Shown: piece after piece, positions 57,182 through 64,000 of the stretch
How the letters are laid out: each line of letters opens with the position of its first letter
Position numbering within the stretch: position 1 is the first letter of the stretch
Assembly (NCBI RefSeq): GCF_034008635.1
Contig: NZ_CP125378.1
Coordinates: forward strand, 1,602,001 to 1,666,000
Direction of reading: 5' to 3'
DNA: 64,000 nucleotides
DNA from: Pseudomonas sp. P8_229
GTDB lineage: Bacteria > Pseudomonadota > Gammaproteobacteria > Pseudomonadales > Pseudomonadaceae
The notes under the pieces: generated by a model
What the model was told of the DNA's origin: nothing
Database searches by the model: none
What the model saw: the letters and a program-made list of their open reading frames with translations, nothing else
Made by a program: the position numbers and the translations under genes

Positions 57182-58003
57182 TCAGCGCACCGGAATCAGC
57201 AACTCGCGCAAACCGCAAGCGTGCTCCACCACCTCCCCCGGCAGCTTCAACCGCTGATCATCCAGATAGCGATAATCCTTTCGCGCAATCTCCAGTTGAG
57301 CGAAATCCAGCTCGACGCTGAACGTCCCTTCTTCACGCCCCGCTTCGAACAGCAACGTCCCCAGCGGATCCACCAGAGCACTGCCACCGGCGAACATCAA
57401 GCCATCATCCCCGGCCTCGACGCGGTTGACCATCAGCGCGAACGCCTGATTCTCCTGGGCGCGGGCCGTGATCGCGGTGCGGTGGGTCGGCGCGTACGGG
57501 TCCATGTTGCCGTTGGTCACGATCAGCAACTCGGCGCCCAGTTGCGCCAACGCACGGGCGGACTCGGGGAATTCGATGTCGTAGCAGATCAACAAGCCCA
57601 CGCGCACGCCATTCCACTCGCAGGTGGCATAGCGGTCGCCCGCCTCGAACACGCCGCGATCCGAGGCCCAGAGGTGGGTCTTGCGGTATTTCAGGGCGAT
57701 GCCTTCGGGGGTGATCAGCAGCGTGGTGTTGTAGAAACGACCGTTGTCGTTCTCGGCCATGCCGATCACCACGCCGATGTTGCGCTGGCGGGCGGCGGCC
57801 AGCACAGTGCTGACGGTCGGGCCGTCCACCGGCTCGGCGATCTGCGCCACAGTGTCGGCGGTCGGGAAGCCCATCAGGTGGGTTTCCGGGAACACGATCA
57901 GTGGCGTGTCAGCGGCGCACGCGGCGATCGCCGCGAGGGCACGTTCGAGGTTGTACGCCGTGTCTTGGTCACGGCCCGCCAGTTGGGCGAGTTCGACTTT
58001 CAT
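57182..58003 (-). CDS. Carbon-nitrogen hydrolase, nitrilase superfamily
   Basis: The 273-residue enzyme has the complete catalytic set of the superfamily: E40 in IVFPETHL, K108 in KYRKTHLW and C140 in LLICYDIEFPE. The family includes aliphatic amidases and omega-amidases. No signal peptide is present. It is divergent from a LuxR-type regulator gene 124 bases away, which may control it. Confidence 0.9.
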   Translation of the reverse strand: MKVELAQLAGRDQDTAYNLERALAAIAACAADTPLIVFPETHLMGFPTADTVAQIAEPVDGPTVSTVLAAARQRNIGVVIGMAENDNGRFYNTTLLITPEGIALKYRKTHLWASDRGVFEAGDRYATCEWNGVRVGLLICYDIEFPESARALAQLGAELLIVTNGNMDPYAPTHRTAITARAQENQAFALMVNRVEAGDDGLMFAGGSALVDPLGTLLFEAGREEGTFSVELDFAQLEIARKDYRYLDDQRLKLPGEVVEHACGLRELLIPVR

Positions 58004-58127
58004 CGCGAGTCCTTGTGGTCATGGCCGGGCGCGGAAAGATTGCCCGGTGGCTGTCTGTGGGCCAGTATGCGCAGCAAGCAACCGGCCAGGGAATCACGCG
58101 GCCGAGGTAACCCGATAGGGGTAGTCC

Positions 58128-58928
58128 ATGTCCGTTTCGTTTGATGACATCACCTGGCACCGCGCCGTCGGCCAACTGATCGACGCGCTCGACAAGCCCA
58201 ATTTCTGGGCGCAACTGGTGCGCCTGCTCGACCAGTACGTGCCGTTCGATAGCTGGGTGGCGCTGCTGTTCAGCGCCGATCAGCACCCGCAGGTCTTCGC
58301 CGAATGCCCTGGCGAGGACGGCAGTCCCGACCCGCTGTTTCAGGATTATCTGCGCGGGTTGTACCGGCTGGATCCCTTCTACATCGACTGCCGCGAGCAG
58401 TCGCGCACCGGGTTGTACCGCCTGTCGGAGGTGGCGCCGGAGCATTTCGAGCTGACCGAGTATTACCAGCGATACTTTCGTCTGAATGTGGTCGCCGACG
58501 AAATCCAGTTCAATTGCCAGCTTGAAGGCGAACGCACGCTGTGTCTGTCGCTGGGCAGTGAAAAACGTTTCACTGGCGAACAGATTGCTTTGCTGTCTTT
58601 GATCCAGCCATGGGTACTGGGCCTGTTGCGCCAGCGCCTGCCGTACGAGATCAACGCAACCGTGGCCCTCGCAGCCGCGCCTGCACCGGTCGACTGGCGC
58701 GTGCAACTGGAAGCCTCGGTGCAACAACTCAAGGGCGCGCAACTGACTGCGCGGGAACTGGATGTCGGGCGTTTGATGCTCAGCGGTTGCTCCAGTAAAG
58801 AAATCGCCCGTAAGCTGGAAATCTCCGTAGAAACCGTGAAAGTCCATAAGAAACACATGTACAGCAAGCTGGGGATCAAATCCCAGTCGGAGCTGTTTTC
58901 GATTTTTCTTCAGGCGCAAAACGCCTGA
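58128..58928 (+). CDS. LuxR-family transcriptional regulator
   Basis: The 266-residue protein ends with a LuxR helix-turn-helix (LTARELDVGRLMLSGCSSKE, then IARKLEISVETVKVHKKHMY). The N-terminal 190 residues do not match an acyl-homoserine lactone domain closely and hold no receiver motif. It is divergent from the nitrilase-family gene, an arrangement usual for a regulator and its target. The ligand is unknown. Confidence 0.85.
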   Translation: MSVSFDDITWHRAVGQLIDALDKPNFWAQLVRLLDQYVPFDSWVALLFSADQHPQVFAECPGEDGSPDPLFQDYLRGLYRLDPFYIDCREQSRTGLYRLSEVAPEHFELTEYYQRYFRLNVVADEIQFNCQLEGERTLCLSLGSEKRFTGEQIALLSLIQPWVLGLLRQRLPYEINATVALAAAPAPVDWRVQLEASVQQLKGAQLTARELDVGRLMLSGCSSKEIARKLEISVETVKVHKKHMYSKLGIKSQSELFSIFLQAQNA

Positions 58929-58966
58929 CAACGCGTTGAAATGCTTTCCTGTGGGAGTTGAGTTCC

Positions 58967-59098
58967 TGTGGTGAGGGGATTCATCCCCGATGGGCTGCGC
59001 AGCAGCCCCAAGTCTATGCATGCGGACTTTCAGTTAAACCGCGGTGAATGGTTTTGGGGCGGCTTCGCCACCCATCGGGGATGAATCCCCTCACCACA
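58967..59098. repeat. Large inverted repeat, TGTGGTGAGGGGATTCATCC family
   Basis: Perfect 28-base arms at 58967-58994 and 59071-59098 enclose 76 bases. The centre includes a second imperfect pairing (GGGCTGCGCAGCAGCCCC and GGGGCGGCTTCGCCAC). The family is unrelated to the other REPINs and shares its arm with the solo element at 45335-45366. It lies between the LuxR gene and the glutamate-synthase-domain gene. Confidence 0.85.
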
Positions 59099-59169
59099 AT
59101 AGATCTCATCAACAGGCCCGCCTGCTGCCGCAGGTTTGCAAACTATTGAGTCCGAACCAAGGAAACCGT

Positions 59170-60789
59170 ATGAGCCTGTCACTCCTGAGCCGCTACGCCT
59201 TCTTTGCCGTCTGCGTGATTTTCACCCTCGCCAGCCTGCCCTTTCTCGACCACGACTGGCTGTGGCCGATCACCGCCGTCACCGGCGTGCTGAGCCTGCT
59301 CGGTCTGTTCGACCTGATGCAGAGCCCGCACGCGGTACGCCGCAACTACCCGATCCTGGGCAACATCCGCTATCTGGTCGAGGGCATCCGCCCGGAAATC
59401 CGCCAGTACCTGCTCGAATCCGACAGCGACGCCCTGCCCTTCTCCCGTGCCCAGCGCTCGCTGGTGTACTCGCGGGCGAAGAATGAAAGCGCCGACAAAC
59501 CGTTCGGCACGCTGATCGACGTGTATCAGTCGGGCTTTGAATTCATCGGCCACTCGATGCGCCCGGCGCCATTGAGCGACCCAAACAGTTTTCGCGTCAC
59601 CGTCGGCGGCCCGCAGTGCACCCAGCCGTATTCAGCGTCAGTGTTCAACATCTCGGCGATGAGCTTCGGCTCGCTCAGCGCCAACGCCATCCGCGCGTTG
59701 AACCAGGGCGCCAAGCTCGGCAACTTCGCCCACGACACCGGCGAAGGCAGCATCAGTCCGTATCACCGGGAAAACGGCGGTGACCTGACCTGGGAACTGG
59801 GCAGCGGCTACTTCGGCTGCCGCACCAGCGACGGCCGTTTCGACCCGGAGCGCTTCGCCACTCAGGCGCAGAACCCGCAGGTGCGGATGATCGAAATCAA
59901 GATGAGCCAGGGCGCCAAACCTGGCCATGGCGGGATTCTGCCCAAGCACAAGGTGACACAGGAAATCGCCGACACCCGCGGCATCCTGATGGGCGAAGAC
60001 TGCATCTCGCCGTCACGCCACAGCGCGTTTTCCACGCCCATCGAGATGATGCATTTCATCCAGCAACTGCGTGAACTGTCTGGCGGCAAACCGGTGGGCT
60101 TCAAGTTCTGCCTCGGTCATCCGTGGGAGTTCATGGGCATCGCCAAGGCCATGCTGGAAACCGGCATCCTGCCGGACTTCATCGTCGTCGATGGCAAGGA
60201 AGGCGGCACCGGCGCCGCCCCGGTGGAATTCACCGACCACATCGGCGTCCCGATGCGCGAGGGCCTGCTGTTTGTGCACAACACCCTGGTCGGCCTGAAC
60301 CTGCGCGACAAGATCAAACTCGGCGCCAGCGGCAAGATCGTCAGCGCCTTCGACATCGCCAGCGTCCTGGCCATCGGTGCCGACTGGGCCAACTCCGCGC
60401 GCGGCTTCATGTTCGCCATCGGCTGCATCCAGTCGCAAAGTTGCCACACCAACAAATGCCCGACCGGCGTCGCCACCCAGGACGCTCTTCGCCAACGCGC
60501 CCTCGTCGTCCCGGACAAGGCCCAGCGGGTTTACAACTTCCACCGCAATACATTGAAGGCGCTGGCGGAAATGCTCGCCGCCGCCGGCCTCGAGCATCCG
60601 TCGCAACTGTCGGCCAAGCACCTGGTACGGCGCATGTCGGCGACTGAAATCAAACTGTTCTCGCAGTTGCATGTGTTTCTGAAACCGGGGGAATTGCTCA
60701 CGGGTGAGGTGAACGGCGAGTTCTATTCGCGGATGTGGCAGATGGCTAGGGCGGACAGTTTTGAGCCGCAGGAGATAGCGGCAGCTTAA
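59170..60789 (+). CDS. Glutamate-synthase-domain, FMN-binding protein
   Basis: The 539-residue protein has one or two N-terminal membrane segments (residues about 8-50) followed by the FMN-binding central domain of glutamate synthase. The [3Fe-4S] cysteines are in CIQSQSCHTNKCPTG and the FMN region is VVDGKEGGTGAAPVEF. It lacks the glutaminase domain. Such stand-alone proteins occur in many bacteria and their reaction is unsettled. AAGGA lies before ATG at 59170. Its last 44 bases overlap the end of the glycosyltransferase gene on the other strand. Confidence 0.88.
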   Translation: MSLSLLSRYAFFAVCVIFTLASLPFLDHDWLWPITAVTGVLSLLGLFDLMQSPHAVRRNYPILGNIRYLVEGIRPEIRQYLLESDSDALPFSRAQRSLVYSRAKNESADKPFGTLIDVYQSGFEFIGHSMRPAPLSDPNSFRVTVGGPQCTQPYSASVFNISAMSFGSLSANAIRALNQGAKLGNFAHDTGEGSISPYHRENGGDLTWELGSGYFGCRTSDGRFDPERFATQAQNPQVRMIEIKMSQGAKPGHGGILPKHKVTQEIADTRGILMGEDCISPSRHSAFSTPIEMMHFIQQLRELSGGKPVGFKFCLGHPWEFMGIAKAMLETGILPDFIVVDGKEGGTGAAPVEFTDHIGVPMREGLLFVHNTLVGLNLRDKIKLGASGKIVSAFDIASVLAIGADWANSARGFMFAIGCIQSQSCHTNKCPTGVATQDALRQRALVVPDKAQRVYNFHRNTLKALAEMLAAAGLEHPSQLSAKHLVRRMSATEIKLFSQLHVFLKPGELLTGEVNGEFYSRMWQMARADSFEPQEIAAA

Positions 60790-62368
60790 GCATGGAATTT
60801 GTGCCGCCCCGTACTGGGGCCGGCACTGATTCTGGAGTAAAGAGGTACGCCGAAATGTTCCCCCCATACAGGGTCAGCGAAGGCGTCCGATCTTTCGCGA
60901 AAAGCGGTCTGTCGGCAAACAGGTCACTGTCCGTAATCCACCAGATTCTTTGGCTGCGACAGTCCAGAACGGTCAAACCGTCCAGATAGCCGCTAGCGAC
61001 CGGATCATTGATCAGACTAAAGACACCGCGGCGGCTGAGGTGCAAAAAATCATCTATCGAAGAGCGGACTTCAAATTTTGGATTGATTGAAGTGTTGCTG
61101 TAGTAGGCAAATGTCGGAAACCAGAAAACACTGGCCATGATGATCTCATCCCTCGGGCGAACTGCTTGATTTAACTGCATTATCAATTGGGGGAAACCCG
61201 GTTCTTTACGCATTCCTGTTCCATTCAACCCATCGGTTTGCCGATATATTTCGGTCAGACCACTCAGTTGCCCAACGATGAAAAACACTAATGCCGCATT
61301 CGCCCACAGCGGCCAGCGTCGGAGCACAACATCCAGCGCCACACCTGTAACCATCGCCACAGCAGGTGCTGTAAACACCAGGTATCGCGGTACAAATAGC
61401 GGTAGAAACAGGGAAATCTGATAAAGAGCTGTCACCGGAACGAAAAAATAGTCAATCAGCAATACACTGAATCGCCGCTCTCCCGAGTTGCCCACAACGA
61501 CAATAAAAGCGCACAGCAGCATCAACGCAAAGGGCAACAAGTGCGAAATGGACTGCTTCGAAGAGTCATCGCCCATCACGGTGAACTGCCAGACGAGACT
61601 CAAAGCACCCTGGAGGGTCACAGGCTCGATCCAGCCCAGATTGGTCGTATCCGCAAGCTGGTTGAGCAAAGAAGGAACCCAGGGCAAATACCAGAACACA
61701 ACCGCGCCGTTGGCAATCAACCATTGATCTGCCGCAATGCCTGTACCGTTACCGGTCACTCGGCTCTGCCACCAGAACAACCAATGCACCAGTACGCACA
61801 ACCCTGCAAAGTAATGGGTATAAAACGCGGCAGTCATGAGCAGTACATAAACCACCGCGTAGCGTTTTTGCGCTGGCGCCCTCGCCCAACAGACAAGCGC
61901 CAGAGTCGCCCCCATGAGCCAACACCCGAGCAGGGTGTACATCCGGGCCTCCTGGCTATAACGCACCGAAATCGGCAGTAATGCCAACAGGAGCGCGGTG
62001 ATCCACGTTGCCCGACGCGTAGAAACAAGGCTCATCAGCTTGATGCACAGCAGCAGAGTGCCAACATCGGCCAGCGCACTCAAAGAGCGAGCGGCCAAGG
62101 GAGAGTCGCCCCACACGATCCCCCAGTAATGCAGCAATACATAGTAGAGCGGCGGATGCACATCCAGCGCAGTCATTGCCCAGATGCGTGTCGGCGTTTC
62201 TCGCGCCAGAAGTAAACTGTAGGCCTCGTCATACCAGATAACCGGAACGGTGATTGAGTAGAACCGCACACCCAGCGCAATCACCAAAACAGCCAGCAGA
62301 GCGAGCCGATCGACTCTCGCTGACACGCGCGCAGCGCTGAGAAAAGGAACAGCCAACAAGAGCTTCAT
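60746..62368 (-). CDS. ArnT/PMT-like membrane glycosyltransferase (GT39 type)
   Basis: The 540-residue protein has about ten to twelve membrane segments. VPVIWYDEAYSLLLARE holds the catalytic Asp-Glu of polyprenyl-phosphate-sugar glycosyltransferases of the ArnT/PMT fold. A C-terminal periplasmic part follows from residue 410. Its start at 62368 overlaps the gtrA-like stop (ATGA). The 3' end overlaps the convergent glutamate-synthase-domain gene by 44 bases, unusual for bacterial genes. It probably transfers a sugar carried on a lipid by the GtrA-like flippase. Confidence 0.82.
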   Translation of the reverse strand: MKLLLAVPFLSAARVSARVDRLALLAVLVIALGVRFYSITVPVIWYDEAYSLLLARETPTRIWAMTALDVHPPLYYVLLHYWGIVWGDSPLAARSLSALADVGTLLLCIKLMSLVSTRRATWITALLLALLPISVRYSQEARMYTLLGCWLMGATLALVCWARAPAQKRYAVVYVLLMTAAFYTHYFAGLCVLVHWLFWWQSRVTGNGTGIAADQWLIANGAVVFWYLPWVPSLLNQLADTTNLGWIEPVTLQGALSLVWQFTVMGDDSSKQSISHLLPFALMLLCAFIVVVGNSGERRFSVLLIDYFFVPVTALYQISLFLPLFVPRYLVFTAPAVAMVTGVALDVVLRRWPLWANAALVFFIVGQLSGLTEIYRQTDGLNGTGMRKEPGFPQLIMQLNQAVRPRDEIIMASVFWFPTFAYYSNTSINPKFEVRSSIDDFLHLSRRGVFSLINDPVASGYLDGLTVLDCRSQRIWWITDSDLFADRPLFAKDRTPSLTLYGGNISAYLFTPESVPAPVRGGTNSMLKLPLSPAAQNCPP

Positions 62369-62727
62369 GATCGGTGGCCGCGAAACAGCAAAAACCGGAA
62401 AAAACAGCAGCCCAACGTCAGGTTCAGAACAGTAAACACCGTCACCGTCAGCAGACCATGCCATCCGCGCATATCGGCAATCGAACCGATGCCCAAGCTT
62501 GCGCCCGCCATCAGACCGATAAACAGCAAATAGCCGTACACCGACGTCTTGCTGTCGAAGGTGTAGAGCATGTTCACGTAAAACGAGAACGCCGCCGCCA
62601 CACAGAAGGCGCCGAAGTTACTGGCGGCCTGGGTCAGTCCGGCAGCGCTGCACAGGACAAAAAAAACCTGCCAGTGGATGAGTGCATCGGCCATTCCAAT
62701 CACTGTCAGCGCAGGGAATCCTTTCAT
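62365..62727 (-). CDS. gtrA: GtrA-family flippase
   Basis: The 120-residue protein has four membrane helices and the GtrA signature SNFGAFCVAAAFSFYVNMLYTF (quoted in part, ANFGAFC-like to FSFYVNMLYTF). GtrA proteins flip undecaprenyl-phosphate-linked sugars. It lies between a GtrII-type glucosyltransferase and an ArnT-like transferase. Together they resemble phage-derived gtr serotype-conversion clusters. Confidence 0.85.
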   Translation of the reverse strand: MKGFPALTVIGMADALIHWQVFFVLCSAAGLTQAASNFGAFCVAAAFSFYVNMLYTFDSKTSVYGYLLFIGLMAGASLGIGSIADMRGWHGLLTVTVFTVLNLTLGCCFFRFLLFRGHRS

Positions 62728-62841
62728 TGCGGTTCCTTGCCATGGTTTCGTCTGGCGGGCTTTCGAAGCTAGGGCATGGCGCTTGAGCGGTCTACTGTCA
62801 GAAATTACAGGTACGGGTTGGATTACGACGGACGGTCAGCC

Positions 62842-64000
62842 TTACCACTGCAACATCCTGCCGTGCGGCGGTTCCTTCATCACAATGAAACCGTAATCGC
62901 CGATCAGATATATCCGGTAATACAGGCTGTCCACCAACGCCGGAAACCCCTGATACCCGACGCGGGTGGCGTTGCGCCGTTCGCGTTCGGCGACCACGTT
63001 GGTGATGCCTGCTGACGGCAGGTTTTCCGCGAGGACGAAGTAATCGACATTGAGCAGATAGTGCAGGACCGGCAGCCGTTTGAACGAACCGGCCGCGCTC
63101 ACCAGCCAACGATCGGAGTAGCTCACCGACAGGTAAATCCGCTTGGCTTCACGCAGCTCGCGATGCTCGGCAATATCGTGGCTCAGGCTGTACAGCGCGC
63201 TGCTGGCGAAGTCTTTTTGCAGGGTCAACACTCGGCCATAGGCGAAGGACAGCGAGAGTGTCGCCAGCAGCGGAATGATCAGCAGCAACGGTAAACGACC
63301 GTGTCCTGATGCCAACGCAAAGTGCGCCAGATAGAACAACCCGACCAGCAACACACCGAACCCCATCAGGGTCCGCGCACCTTCGTTGAAATCACGAAAC
63401 AGCAGCGTAATTCCCGGCACCAGTAATGCCAGTATCGGCAACGTGATCAAGCACGCCAGCAGGGTTTGCCAAAGAGGCTGACGCCTCGACTGTCCAAGCC
63501 GCACACAGCCCGTGAGCGCGCACAACACCAGCACCGCGAACACCCACGGATAGCCGCCGTGAAACAACAGCGCGACTTTTTCCAGTATCCGCTCAAGGTT
63601 GATGCCGATCTGCAGCAGTGGCTGCGCGTCCCGGCTCAGCAGATCCGTATGCCGCAACGTATCCATGAACGGATAGGCCGTGACGCTGTAGATCAGTAGG
63701 CCCAGCCCCAATTGCGCGAACTTCCAGCCCAGCATCCGCAGGGTGTCTGGCCACCGAGTGTGCCGGTAAACCGCCCGGATCAACTCCACACAACACAGGC
63801 CGACAAATACATTGAGGCTGATCTGATAGAGACCGATTGCCAGCGCGAGCAGCACCGCCGGCAGCAGCCAACGCTGTATCCGTGACGCGCCCTCGAACGT
63901 GATCGCGTAGATCACTGCAACCATGCTCAGGACCATGATAGGGCCGTCATATTGATAGGACAGGTTTTGCAGCAGGAACGGGTTGTACCAGAGCGGCAAC
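62842..64000 (-). CDS. GtrII-type O-antigen glucosyltransferase (5' end beyond the window)
   Basis: The frame is open from the right edge for at least 385 residues and ends at 62842. It has about nine membrane helices in the visible part and resembles GtrII glucosyltransferases, for example in LWYNPFLLQNLSYQYDGP with the C-terminal soluble domain. The first visible codon at 63999 is a TTG inside the frame and is not the true start. It is transcribed ahead of gtrA, with 114 bases between. Confidence 0.75.
   Translation of the reverse strand, partial: LPLWYNPFLLQNLSYQYDGPIMVLSMVAVIYAITFEGASRIQRWLLPAVLLALAIGLYQISLNVFVGLCCVELIRAVYRHTRWPDTLRMLGWKFAQLGLGLLIYSVTAYPFMDTLRHTDLLSRDAQPLLQIGINLERILEKVALLFHGGYPWVFAVLVLCALTGCVRLGQSRRQPLWQTLLACLITLPILALLVPGITLLFRDFNEGARTLMGFGVLLVGLFYLAHFALASGHGRLPLLLIIPLLATLSLSFAYGRVLTLQKDFASSALYSLSHDIAEHRELREAKRIYLSVSYSDRWLVSAAGSFKRLPVLHYLLNVDYFVLAENLPSAGITNVVAERERRNATRVGYQGFPALVDSLYYRIYLIGDYGFIVMKEPPHGRMLQW

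Overview
The window is chromosomal DNA of a Pseudomonas, most likely of the P. fluorescens group. It is GC-rich and densely coding. It carries many paired inverted REP elements (REPINs) typical of that group. Two blocks match gene orders known from P. aeruginosa: motY-pyrC-rnt-peroxiredoxin-bfd-bfrB-grxD-argF, and glpFKRD with glpM, a signal-peptide hydrolase and metR. No rRNA, tRNA, CRISPR array or transposase gene was seen.

Region 1 (1-12.6 kb) is core metabolism: motY (cut by the window edge), pyrimidine synthesis, RNase T, iron storage and redox genes, a molybdopterin oxidoreductase, argF with an orphan ABC ATPase, and two small enzymes. An AT-rich two-gene module lies between rnt and the peroxiredoxin gene. 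It encodes a Panacea/DUF4065 antitoxin-like protein and an unrecognised 137-residue partner, and it is bracketed by two near-identical copies of a terminator.

Region 2 (12.9-25.7 kb) is glycerol uptake and catabolism (glpF, glpK, glpR, glpD, glpM). The acidic amino acid transporter aatJQMP and its two-component system AauS/AauR sit between glpD and glpM. Upstream of aatJ there is a near-perfect sigma-54 promoter and two AauR-type inverted repeats.

Region 3 (25.8-35.9 kb) is accessory. An arginase-fold protein is followed by a pair of small EamA/SMR-like membrane proteins and a convergent MipA-like outer-membrane gene. Then comes a tightly coupled six-gene operon: HAD phosphatase, class III aminotransferase, esterase, acyltransferase, NtrB-like kinase and NtrC-like activator. 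Its promoter region has a GG-N10-GC sigma-54 element and a three-half-site palindrome upstream, so the operon probably controls itself. Its product is unknown and it is one of the two best candidates for an undescribed system.

Region 4 (35.9-47 kb) has a DsbA-like protein, a hydrolase, a halovibrin-like lipoprotein, a giant 1731-residue dermonecrotic-toxin-like protein, metR and a small GNAT/LysE/NUDIX cluster.

Region 5 (47-57 kb) is a cyclic-di-GMP and redox signalling locus and the second best candidate. A response regulator with a degenerate HD-GYP domain (YN in place of HD) is divergent from five coupled genes: an intact GGDEF joined to a dead EAL, a degenerate GGDEF joined to an intact EAL, a dihaem cytochrome c peroxidase-like protein, a membrane kinase and a REC-kinase. 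Three of these proteins share the same unusually long REC domain.

Region 6 (57-64 kb) has a nitrilase-family hydrolase, a LuxR-type regulator, a glutamate-synthase-domain protein, and a gtr-like surface glycan modification cluster running off the end of the window.
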